Under the pieces are notes generated by a model. The model ran no database searches. It had not been told where the DNA came from and saw nothing but the letters and a program-made list of their open reading frames with translations. DNA of 40,473 nt, from assembly GCA_017459605.1 (NCBI GenBank), contig JAFUCQ010000110.1:1-40473 (forward strand), given 5' to 3'. Both the position numbers and the translations under genes were made by a program. Source of the stretch: Atopobiaceae bacterium (GTDB lineage: Bacteria; Actinomycetota; Coriobacteriia; Coriobacteriales; Atopobiaceae). Shown one piece after another: positions 21,867 to 29,458 of this stretch. Numbering within the stretch: the stretch's first letter is position 1; the number at the start of each line of letters is the position of its first letter.

Positions 21867-22844
21867 TTATCGCTGCTCGAGATGCGACCACATGGTCTCT
21901 GTGGCTTCTCTGAGCGCACCGCAAAGCTCGTCGACAAGCTGAGCATCCCACTCGTGGGGTTCTGCTCGCAAGAATGACGTCTTGTCAACGCGGTTATCAA
22001 AGACACCAATGGGCAGGTAGTACGTGGTCTCATGCGTATCTACGGTGATGTATCCGTCGCGCTCACTCGTTTCTTGCAGATAAGGCATGTCGTCGGTGCC
22101 GTAGTCGCCAAGCATGACGCCGAGCGGCACTCCATGGAACAGGTTCGAGCCGGGGTCATCGGGGTTTGCCCGTGCTTCATTCTTCCGACGTGATTCCTCA
22201 GGTGTAACCCACACGTACAAAATAGCAGCATCACGCAGGATGCGCGGGGTAAAGTGGGGGAGCGAGAACTGGTAGCCATGACCATCGCTCAGCGGCATCT
22301 CAGAGCCATCAGCACCGCCGCGGGCACATTCTATAACAAGGGTCTTTCCCTCATAGCTCTCTGCATACTGAGACTCGATGCCAGCGCGAATCTCACGAGC
22401 TTCTGCCTCGAGTGTCTGTGCAATTGAGTGGCGCAGATCTTCCTTGAGCAGTGCCATACGTGGCTTGATATCCACGGTCAAGGCTGCCCGGTCGATACGG
22501 TCAAAGAGCCACTCAGCCATCGACGAGGGATTGACTCGATTGCGACTCATGAGGTCATCGTAGTCTGCGTTGAGCAGCTCAATGAGGGTGCCCCAGTCAC
22601 GGCTATCAAAAAACGGCAGTTCATTGGCAGGATAGAATACCCTCTCAGCCGAGCGTCTCTCGAGCTCTTCGTCGATGCGCCTCATGAAATGCACGTAGGG
22701 AAAGTCATCGAGCTGGAGGTTCTCACCAATATGAAACTCCCGCTCAAGACGTTCAGGCTCAATGTTTGCCATCAAGTGGCGCAGCTCTGACTTGCCGCTA
22801 GCAGGCAGGGCGAGAAGAAGAACGGTAGTAAATACATCACTCAT
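21867..22844 (-). CDS. P-loop protein of unknown function
   Basis: A 325-residue soluble protein. The N-terminus VLLLALPASGKSELRHLM (residues 8-25) is a Walker A motif of the GxxxxGKS type with Pro/Ala replacing the usual leading glycine. The strand TLVIECARGGADGS (about 168-181) and DAAILYVWVTPEESRRKNEA (about 205-224) suggest a kinase-like nucleotide-binding core with a lid. I do not recognise a named family. No membrane segments or signal peptide. The start at 22844 has AAAGGAG. It is the first gene after the phn/phosphoesterase operon on the same strand (113 bases away), and may or may not belong to it. A role as a small-molecule kinase is only one possibility. Confidence 0.8.
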   Translation of the reverse strand: MSDVFTTVLLLALPASGKSELRHLMANIEPERLEREFHIGENLQLDDFPYVHFMRRIDEELERRSAERVFYPANELPFFDSRDWGTLIELLNADYDDLMSRNRVNPSSMAEWLFDRIDRAALTVDIKPRMALLKEDLRHSIAQTLEAEAREIRAGIESQYAESYEGKTLVIECARGGADGSEMPLSDGHGYQFSLPHFTPRILRDAAILYVWVTPEESRRKNEARANPDDPGSNLFHGVPLGVMLGDYGTDDMPYLQETSERDGYITVDTHETTYYLPIGVFDNRVDKTSFLRAEPHEWDAQLVDELCGALREATETMWSHLEQR

Positions 22845-22957
22845 GGGTACTCCTTTGTCTTTTCGGCGAGTGGATTCAACACAGTTTTGGGCGAACTTGT
22901 CTCTTTGGGCGAACCTGTCTCCCGTGTTTGCTCGGTATTATTTGTGCTTGCATGTGC

Positions 22958-24550
22958 TCATGCTTGTGTGTCATGCGCCACAACATGGATGTTGTGGGTG
23001 TGCTCAAAGTCAATGGGCGAGTGGCGGGCAATGTAGTCTGCGATGAGCTCAACCATGTCGGTGAGGTTTTCTGAGAGCGTCTCAGCTTCTTCGATCATGG
23101 GAAAGTCGCCGCCTCCGGCTGCTCGATAATTGTTTACTACGAGGGTAAATGAGTCACTATCGGCGACAGGTTTGCCCTCGTAGCTGAGGTTTTTGATGCG
23201 GCTTTTGCACGGGCAAGAAACATCAATGGTGTAGTCAATACCATCGACCATATCGTAGTTAAAGTCTTTGGGAGGGTTGGCATAGTCGGGCGCTACCACA
23301 ATGCACTCGCCTTCGAGAGAAAAGTATTCAGCGCACTTTTCGAGATAAGCCTTGAGCTGGGCTCCTGTGACACGTTTGAGGGCGAGGGTATTTGAGAAGG
23401 GGTAGCTTATGACGAGGTCTCGCATGGTGATTGTCTCGCCAAAGCCTGTGGCTCCCGTAAAGAGTGCAGTACCAGAGAGTTGTGCTCCCGTTGCCTCTGT
23501 CTGCACCAGATTCAAAAACGTAATCAACGGCGCTTTGTTAACTCGAGCCGAGGACTCATCATGAATCGCAAGATTGACAAGACTGGTGCCGAGGGGCTTA
23601 TCAAGCCACGTTTGGCACGCCTGCTCTTGTTCATGTACGAGCTCAGGTATGCGAGAATCGCGTGCTGCTGTTGTTTCATCAACCGAGATGAGCTGGGCAT
23701 GCTGTTTGCGCGTATCAAGCTCAATATCGATACAGGCAAGGTAGGTTCCCTGAGCTCCCGGCTGTACGCAGCTTACGAGTCGTCCGTCTGGTCCCGTTAT
23801 CTGCTCACAGATAGGAAGATGGGTGTGTCCCGTTAACAAAACATCGATGCCTTCTATCTCATGAAGCATGCGCCAAGCTTGGTTTTCTCCCGTTTGAGAC
23901 AGGGGCAAACTGGTCTTGTCAGGCTCGTTTTCAAAGCCTCCGTGATAGATAACAATGACAACATCGGGATGATGTTCACGGCGCACGTGCTCAACAGTTG
24001 AGCGGACTGCCTCAAAAGCATCGGCAAACTCGAGTCCTGCGAGGTGCTCTGGTGGCTCCCAGCGAGGAACAAAATGCGTCGTTGCTCCGATACAAGCAAC
24101 GTAATGCTCACCATAGCTCTGTATCGCATAGTCGAGAAGCTCAACCCTATCTGTCATCTCGCTTGGGTGTGCTGTGAGCTCTGAGGATACACGCGTGAGA
24201 TTACAGCACAAGGGCAGCGCTTTACAAGAGCTGAGGTGGCGCTCAAAGGCTTCTGTCCCATAGCTAAAGTCGTGATTTCCCGGAACCATGTAGTCGTAGC
24301 CAATGGCTGCCATGGCGAGGCTCGAAGGAGAAGGACCCAATTGTCCGGTGCGCTCATGAAAACTTGTCAGCGGCGAGCCTTCGATGGTATCTCCGCCATC
24401 GATGAGCACTGTCATGTCATCGCGCATCTCAGCTATCAGAGAACTCAAGCGCTCGAAGCTTCCCGGAATGGCTGAACCATCTGCGTAAGAATGAGCACAG
24501 ACACATCCGTGGACATCTGAGCTAAACAGTATGCGAAGGCGTTGGTTCAT
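22958..24550 (-). CDS. Cytosolic 5'-nucleotidase/2',3'-cyclic phosphodiesterase family protein
   Basis: A 530-residue metallophosphoesterase with a 5'-nucleotidase C-terminal domain. Metal-site motifs are all visible: SSDVHGC (residues 10-16), LIDGGDTIEGS, PGNHDFSYG and LTGHTHLPI. The C-terminal substrate domain contains NNYRAAGGGDFPMIEEAE, the usual base-stacking region. There is no signal peptide, unlike secreted UshA and CpdB, so it acts in the cytoplasm. It is the last gene of the phn-type operon, 8 bases after the phosphatase gene, which suggests it dephosphorylates a nucleotide or other phosphate ester brought in by the transporter. The start at 24550 has TAGGAGCG upstream. Confidence 0.9.
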   Translation of the reverse strand: MNQRLRILFSSDVHGCVCAHSYADGSAIPGSFERLSSLIAEMRDDMTVLIDGGDTIEGSPLTSFHERTGQLGPSPSSLAMAAIGYDYMVPGNHDFSYGTEAFERHLSSCKALPLCCNLTRVSSELTAHPSEMTDRVELLDYAIQSYGEHYVACIGATTHFVPRWEPPEHLAGLEFADAFEAVRSTVEHVRREHHPDVVIVIYHGGFENEPDKTSLPLSQTGENQAWRMLHEIEGIDVLLTGHTHLPICEQITGPDGRLVSCVQPGAQGTYLACIDIELDTRKQHAQLISVDETTAARDSRIPELVHEQEQACQTWLDKPLGTSLVNLAIHDESSARVNKAPLITFLNLVQTEATGAQLSGTALFTGATGFGETITMRDLVISYPFSNTLALKRVTGAQLKAYLEKCAEYFSLEGECIVVAPDYANPPKDFNYDMVDGIDYTIDVSCPCKSRIKNLSYEGKPVADSDSFTLVVNNYRAAGGGDFPMIEEAETLSENLTDMVELIADYIARHSPIDFEHTHNIHVVAHDTQA

Positions 24551-24558
24551 GGGCGCTC

Positions 24559-25479
24559 CTACAACGACGTGCGTTCGTGCGTTTGCGCGTGCTCGGACGC
24601 CTGCGCGTGCTCGGACACCTGCGCGTGCTCGGACACCTGCGCGTCTTCGGACGCCTGCGCGTGCTCGGACGCTTGCGTGCCTTCAGCGACTTCTTCGAGG
24701 TAAAACGCACGCATCTGGCTCAGACGCTTAGTATCGAGACCAAACTCAGCTTCGAGATAAGCCTCAGTGCTGGGATAGCGCTCTTCAATAGCGTCGAGAA
24801 CAAGATTGCCGATAATCTCTGAGACGCCAGACTCCATGGTGAGAAGCTCAAGAGCAAGCGGGTCTGCTTTAATGAGCGCGGCATTTTCTTTGAGCTTGCG
24901 CGCAATGATGTCTTTTCGATACTCGTTCGACAAGAGATAGTCGTACATAACATCGTCGCGCGAGGCTCCTAAGGCAAGCAAGATGAGCATGGCAGCAACA
25001 CCGGTGCGATCTTTGCCCGTAGCGCAATGAAAAAGCAAGGGAACGCGATGCTGTTCAAGCATGGATATGAGAATACGAAACGCCTCATTGTCAAACGGCA
25101 TGCCGCTGTAGTAAACGCGCAGCTTTGAGAGCTGATCGGCGCCACCTTCACCTATGCGGTGCATGCCGGTGGGAGAAAAGTCAATCTCCTCGCCACCGCG
25201 AAAAACAAGACCGCTGTGCTGGATAAACTCAACGTCTTCAAAGGCGGGATTGGGTTTGTCGGCTACCTCAGCGGAGGTTCTCAAATCCATGATGTATCGA
25301 ATCCCCAGCTCAGAGAACAGCTGGCGCTCGCTTGCGTTCATGGCATACAAGCCTGCGCTTCGGTAGATAAGACCACGGCGAATCACTCGGCCATCTGCGC
25401 CGATAAACCCACCGAGGTCTCTGAGGTTGAGCTTGTCTCGAAAGCCAGTCAGGCGTGAGCCAGTGTGTTGAGTTGCCAT
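24559..25479 (-). CDS. Tyrosine/serine phosphatase (Y_phosphatase3) with repeat tail
   Basis: A 306-residue phosphatase. NLRDLGGF and GLIYRSAGLYAM near the N-terminus and the active loop HCATGKDRTGVAAM (C-x5-R, around residue 150) mark the MptpB/IphP-like family, which acts on phosphoproteins, phosphoinositides or small phosphoesters. The last 38 residues are a charged low-complexity tail of six-residue units (ASEHAQ, VSEHAQ, ASEDAQ), encoded by an 18-bp DNA repeat at 24583-24680. The tail follows the complete domain and probably is not catalytic. It is the fifth gene of the phn-type operon (7 bases after the permease). The start at 25479 has a modest site GGAAGGCAG. Confidence 0.9.
   Translation of the reverse strand: MATQHTGSRLTGFRDKLNLRDLGGFIGADGRVIRRGLIYRSAGLYAMNASERQLFSELGIRYIMDLRTSAEVADKPNPAFEDVEFIQHSGLVFRGGEEIDFSPTGMHRIGEGGADQLSKLRVYYSGMPFDNEAFRILISMLEQHRVPLLFHCATGKDRTGVAAMLILLALGASRDDVMYDYLLSNEYRKDIIARKLKENAALIKADPLALELLTMESGVSEIIGNLVLDAIEERYPSTEAYLEAEFGLDTKRLSQMRAFYLEEVAEGTQASEHAQASEDAQVSEHAQVSEHAQASEHAQTHERTSL
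24583..24680. repeat. 18-bp tandem repeat inside the phosphatase gene
   Basis: About five and a half units of consensus CTGCGCGTGCTCGGACGC lie in the 3' end of the phosphatase gene and encode the SEHAQ-type tail. Unit number changes would lengthen or shorten the tail without a frameshift, because 18 is divisible by three. Confidence 0.85.
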
Positions 25480-25486
25480 GAGTTGA

Positions 25487-26326
25487 CTACTGCCTTCCGT
25501 GAGCTAAGCGTGTGCGAATCTTGGTGGAGAGCCACTCGATGATGACAACCAAAATGATGAGTGCCCACAAAAAGGCGCCAACATTGTGATACTTGGCACT
25601 TGAGATGGACTGAACCAAGGGGCTACCAATACCACCTGCGCCAACAATACCCAAGGTTGTTGCATCTTTGAGGTTAATGTCAAAGCGATAAATCGCTGTG
25701 GAGATAAAGCTTGCAAGGAGCTGTGGCAACACACCCACGCGGATCTTCTCAAAGGTGTTGCAGCCAGCAGCATCAAGTGATTCAAGAATGCCGGTGTCGA
25801 GATTCTCGATTGCCGTGACATACATTTTAGACACCATGCCAATTGAGCAGATGGACTGCGTCACAACACCGCAAAATGCACCGGGTCCGGTTACGCGAAT
25901 CCAAATAAGCGCCCACATGAGCGACGGGATGGTTCGGATAAACAAGACGATGGCGCGAAAGATCATAGCCACCGGGCGCGGCACAATGTTGGTTGCAGAC
26001 AAAAAGCTGATAGGAATGGCGAGCAATGCACCAAAGATGGTTCCCAAAATGGCAATCGCAATGGTTTGCAAGACAAGGAACGGCACACCATCGGTGGTGA
26101 GGTTAAAGAGCAGTTCGGTGTTGGGGTGCATAATACCGTTGATAACCGATCCGGCAATTTTGGCTCCGCTTTGGGTGATGCCATTAAAGTCGACACTTGT
26201 GGCACCCCATGCGGCGATGGCAAGCACGACCGCAAAAATCAAAATGCGCTTCCACAGGTTTTTGGGCTCGGCCGCAAGTGCTTCAAGAATGTTCTGACCG
26301 GGATTCATGTTCAAACTATCTTCCAT
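25487..26326 (-). CDS. phnE: Phosphonate-type ABC transporter permease PhnE (second copy)
   Basis: A 279-residue permease. It shows the PhnE pattern: TLTTDGVPFLVLQTIAIAIL-like N-terminal helices, RTIPSLMWALIWIRVTGPGA, and the ATPase-contact and C-terminal block DAAGCNTFEKIRVGVLPQLL followed by TLGIVGAGGIGSPLVQ, which is diagnostic of the family. The ATG at 26326 with AAGGAG 8 bases upstream is preferred to a GTG at 26335 that overlaps the site. It pairs with the other PhnE (12 bases upstream) to form the pore. The family moves phosphonates, phosphite or phosphate esters. Confidence 0.92.
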   Translation of the reverse strand: MEDSLNMNPGQNILEALAAEPKNLWKRILIFAVVLAIAAWGATSVDFNGITQSGAKIAGSVINGIMHPNTELLFNLTTDGVPFLVLQTIAIAILGTIFGALLAIPISFLSATNIVPRPVAMIFRAIVLFIRTIPSLMWALIWIRVTGPGAFCGVVTQSICSIGMVSKMYVTAIENLDTGILESLDAAGCNTFEKIRVGVLPQLLASFISTAIYRFDINLKDATTLGIVGAGGIGSPLVQSISSAKYHNVGAFLWALIILVVIIEWLSTKIRTRLAHGRQ

Positions 26327-26338
26327 CTTCCTCACTCC

Positions 26339-27238
26339 TTACTGCAGCTTGGAGCGCAGATAGTCACTGATAAGGTCGATAATCCATACCACCAAAAAGA
26401 GCGAGATAACAATGGCTCCTACGTCGTGATAGCGGCGAAGGCCCGTGCGCTCAGAAATGAGAACACCAAGACCGCCCGCGCCAACGTAGCCTAAGATGGC
26501 ACTGGCACGAACATTGAGCTCAAAGCAGTACAGACAGCTATCGAGATAGATTGGCATAATCTGCGGCATACAGGCAGACCAAAATGCCTCGAAGGTGGTA
26601 GCACCAAACGATTGCATGGCCTCAAAAGGCCCCATATCGATAGTCTCAATGCTTTCGTACAGCATCTTGGCAACAATACCTAAGGTAAACAGAGCAATTG
26701 CAACTGTTCCTGCAAAAGCACCCAGAGAAAAGATGAGTGCCAAGATCAGGGCGTAAATCAGGGTGGGAATTGAGCGGATAATCGACAGAATAAAGCGGAA
26801 GAACAACAAGGTGGGCTTGTTGTGGTTGATGTTTGACGATGCCAGAATGGCCACGGGTAGTCCCACGATGCAGCCGGCGAGCGTACCCACGATAGACATT
26901 TGTACCGTCTCGACGAGAGGACCAATTACACGCTGGGGAATAAACTCCCAGTTGGGCGTGAGTACCTGCCCCAAGATAGTACCAAGCTCACTTCCACGCT
27001 CAATGATGGTGGCAAGACTAAATCCTGTTGCTTGGATGGCTATCCACACCACCGCTAAGAAAATTGCAAGAATCAAAGGCGTGCGGCTTCGCGGGCGATC
27101 TACGGTGTTGCCGTTAGAAATGCTTATGGTCTCTGGCTTGAAGATGCGGTCAAAGAGGGGTTCTCGCTTTGCTGCAGCTTTCGCAGCAGCCTGACGCGCT
27201 TTCACGCGCTCGACATGCCCCTTCTCCTCAATTCTCAT
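26339..27238 (-). CDS. phnE: Phosphonate-type ABC transporter permease PhnE (first copy)
   Basis: A 299-residue permease with a charged cytoplasmic N-terminus of about 50 residues (KARQAAAKAAAKREP) and then five or six helices. The diagnostic segments are RSIPTLIYALILALIFSLGA, ESIETIDMGPFEAMQSFGAT and SAILGYVGAGGLGVLI. It begins at 27238 behind TAGGTGATG and ends 12 bases before the second permease. Two different permease subunits, each about 280-300 residues, imply a heterodimeric pore. The long basic N-terminus is unusual and is absent from the partner. Confidence 0.92.
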   Translation of the reverse strand: MRIEEKGHVERVKARQAAAKAAAKREPLFDRIFKPETISISNGNTVDRPRSRTPLILAIFLAVVWIAIQATGFSLATIIERGSELGTILGQVLTPNWEFIPQRVIGPLVETVQMSIVGTLAGCIVGLPVAILASSNINHNKPTLLFFRFILSIIRSIPTLIYALILALIFSLGAFAGTVAIALFTLGIVAKMLYESIETIDMGPFEAMQSFGATTFEAFWSACMPQIMPIYLDSCLYCFELNVRASAILGYVGAGGLGVLISERTGLRRYHDVGAIVISLFLVVWIIDLISDYLRSKLQ

Positions 27239-27249
27239 CCAATCATCAC

Positions 27250-28044
27250 CTATCCTTCGAGCATGTCTTTTGCCTCGGCAGACACCACGTCGGTCGAAGT
27301 GGGGATTGATGTTCCGTTGTACACGAGGTCGAGGACTTCTTGGGTTACCTCAGAGGTAGGTCCGTCATAGACAATCTCGCCAGCGCGAACGCCAATCACG
27401 CGGGTAGCGTATTTGAGGGCGAGGTCTACGTGGTGAATATTGATGAAAATTGAGATGTTGAGCTCTTTGTTGATGCGAGCAAAGTCGCTCATAACAACGT
27501 CGGCGATGATGGGGTCGAGAGACGCCACGGGCTCGTCTGCCAAAATGATAGAAGGATTTTGGTTGAGCGTTCGCGCCAAGGCAACGCGCTGCATCTGACC
27601 TCCCGACAGCTCGTCGCAGCGGCTGTACGCCTTATCAAGAATGTTGACTTTGTTGAGTGCCTCGAGAGCACGCATCTTTTGCTCTTTGGAGTAGATTCCA
27701 AACAATGTCTTGTACCACGGCATGTCAGGTACATCGCTCATCATGACGTTTTTGATAACCGTCGAACGGCTTACCAAATTGAAGGATTGGAAAATCATGC
27801 CAATCTTGCGGCGAAATCTTCGCATTTCGGCGCCTTTGAGCGTCATGACATCGGTACCGTCGACGGTGAGCGTTCCCTCTGTAATGTCAATCATGCGATT
27901 GATGGTTCGGATGAGGGTTGATTTGCCTGCGCCAGACAGTCCAATGATGGCAAGAAATTCTCCCTGCTCAATCTTGAGGTTTACGTGGTTCAAGCCTCTG
28001 GTACCGTTGGGATACACCTTTGATACATCTTGGAATTCAATCAT
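27250..28044 (-). CDS. phnC: Phosphonate-type ABC transporter ATP-binding protein PhnC
   Basis: A 264-residue ATPase. Walker A GLSGAGKST (residues 36-44), Q-loop MIFQSFNLVSRSTVIKNVM, signature LSGGQMQRVALARTL and Walker B IILADEPVASLDP are all intact. GTRGLNHVNLKIEQGEFLAI and the NLVSRSTVIKNV segment are typical of PhnC. It energises the two PhnE permeases. The gene starts at 28044 (GGAGATACC upstream), 11 bases before the first permease. It is separated from phnD by a 108-base gap holding a terminator-like hairpin. Confidence 0.94.
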   Translation of the reverse strand: MIEFQDVSKVYPNGTRGLNHVNLKIEQGEFLAIIGLSGAGKSTLIRTINRMIDITEGTLTVDGTDVMTLKGAEMRRFRRKIGMIFQSFNLVSRSTVIKNVMMSDVPDMPWYKTLFGIYSKEQKMRALEALNKVNILDKAYSRCDELSGGQMQRVALARTLNQNPSIILADEPVASLDPIIADVVMSDFARINKELNISIFINIHHVDLALKYATRVIGVRAGEIVYDGPTSEVTQEVLDLVYNGTSIPTSTDVVSAEAKDMLEG

Positions 28045-28072
28045 GCTGGTATCTCCATCTTATTTTCAACGT

Positions 28073-28110
28073 AAAAGGGCTGTCGCAGAATACGTGCTGC
28101 GGCAGCCCTT
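28073..28110 (-). terminator. Terminator-like hairpin between phnD and phnC
   Basis: On the minus strand AAGGGCTGCCGCAGC pairs with CTGCGACAGCCCTT around a short loop and is followed by TTACGTTG. It is within the phn operon, so partial termination could make more binding protein than ATPase and permease, as often seen in ABC importers. Confidence 0.7.
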
Positions 28111-28152
28111 GATTGCACTCTACAGAGTCAGACGGTGTAAGTCCTGTGAGCG

Positions 28153-29295
28153 TTACTCCATAGCTGCCAAAGCATCGCGGGCGGCGTCGTAGTCGGAGTC
28201 ATTAGCAGGCTGATAGCCAGTGTGGCTGTAGATACCGATAATCTCTTTGCCCTCGTCGGTGTCAGCAAGACCCATGAAGATGTCTGCAAGAGCAGTCTGG
28301 AACTCGCTGCTGTTGAGAACATCAGCGTTAGGACCAGTCTTTGCCAAGCAGATGGTGTCGTTGTAGATGTTGGGGGTAACGCCAATGACGTTGCACTCAT
28401 GCCAAATATCCTCGCTGCGACCCCACTCACCAGTCCAGCTCTCCTCGTAGTCCATACGAGCATCTGCATAAGCGCAGAAGATGTCGATGGTCTCGCCAGA
28501 GGCAAGCTGCATAAAGGCGTCTGCCTGCTTCATGTCGATGGTAACGTTGGGAAGATCGGTAATCTTCTTGCCGTAGGTCTCCTCAAGCCAGAGGTTGGGA
28601 TAGATGTAGGAGGCGTTGGAGGTAAGAGAACCGACACCCCAGTTAGCAGCTGAAATCTCTTCCCAGCTAATCTCCTCGCCGTTGTTTGCCTTAGCAGCGA
28701 GAGCCTGACCCGTCTCAGAGGGACCTGCCCAAATGAGACCCTTGTAGTAGGTTACGGGCACACCTTCCTCACGCTTGGTTGCCTGACCGTTCCAGTCAGA
28801 CGGCGTGAAGGTGTCAGGAATAAGGTTGTCACGGGTAGCGGTGAGCAAGAGGTTCATGTCATCGCCAAACAGGGCATAGGTGCCACCGGGGACATAACCG
28901 ATGTCTGCGGTGCCTGCGGCAAGAGCCTCGCCAGCGGCGTTGTAGTTGTCTGACACGGCAATCTCAACGGAGCCAACCTGATAGCCTGCTTCACCGAGCT
29001 TCTCAATCAAGATGTCCTTGAGACCAGAGGTGGTCGAGATAATCTCGTCTGCGGGACGAGAAGGAACGTACATGATTGAGAGCTTGTCGATGGCGGCGCC
29101 AGCAGCGCTTGAAGTAGAAGCGCTTGCCTCAGATGCAGATGCAGAAGCTTCTGCTGCAGAAGCAGATGCAGAAGCTGAAGCCTCGGATTTGGAAGCCTCG
29201 GGCTGAGCCTGTCCGCCTCCGCATGCGGCAAGAGCAAGGCTTGCAACAGATGCTGAACCGAGGACGAAATTCCTACGAGTGAGTTTGCTGTCCAT
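28153..29295 (-). CDS. phnD: Phosphonate-type substrate-binding lipoprotein PhnD
   Basis: A 380-residue binding protein. The N-terminus has a Tat-like signal LTRRNFVLGSASV followed by the lipobox LAAC and then a Ser/Ala/Glu-rich linker of about 40 residues. The mature part starts IDKLSIMYVPSRPADEI, as in PhnD (phosphate/phosphite/phosphonate binding family), and includes AAGEALAAGTADIGYVPGGT, a conserved ligand loop, and NASYIYPNLWLEE. The frame runs back to 29397, but ATG 29295 has AAGGGAG 7 bases upstream. Binding of a phosphate-containing ligand is expected from the family. A folded-in-cytoplasm export route is inferred from the twin arginine. Confidence 0.9.
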   Translation of the reverse strand: MDSKLTRRNFVLGSASVASLALAACGGGQAQPEASKSEASASASASAAEASASASEASASTSSAAGAAIDKLSIMYVPSRPADEIISTTSGLKDILIEKLGEAGYQVGSVEIAVSDNYNAAGEALAAGTADIGYVPGGTYALFGDDMNLLLTATRDNLIPDTFTPSDWNGQATKREEGVPVTYYKGLIWAGPSETGQALAAKANNGEEISWEEISAANWGVGSLTSNASYIYPNLWLEETYGKKITDLPNVTIDMKQADAFMQLASGETIDIFCAYADARMDYEESWTGEWGRSEDIWHECNVIGVTPNIYNDTICLAKTGPNADVLNSSEFQTALADIFMGLADTDEGKEIIGIYSHTGYQPANDSDYDAARDALAAME

Positions 29296-29458
29296 TGTTA
29301 TCTCCCTTACATTTCCGACATGGACTCCTGTCTGACAATCCCATGTCATGAGTAATGTTGTAATGTTGCCACAAAGTGCAGCCATTGTGCACGACAATTA
29401 CTATTCAATCGATGGACTACCCAATAAGTTTCAAGTTTCAAGTGAGCGAGTGTTCTCG
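29296..29458. other. Spacer upstream of phnD
   Basis: This gap holds the phnD promoter and the 3' end of the GGDEF gene transcript. It has short direct repeats (CAACATTA twice near 29355-29372 on the minus strand; TTGAAAC-like twice near 29430-29445). No clear promoter pair or Pho-box-like array was identified. Confidence 0.4.

Noticed and set aside
28153-29295. True phosphonate catabolism locus
   Set aside because: No C-P lyase, phosphonatase or related gene is present, so only a phosphorus-compound importer can be claimed.
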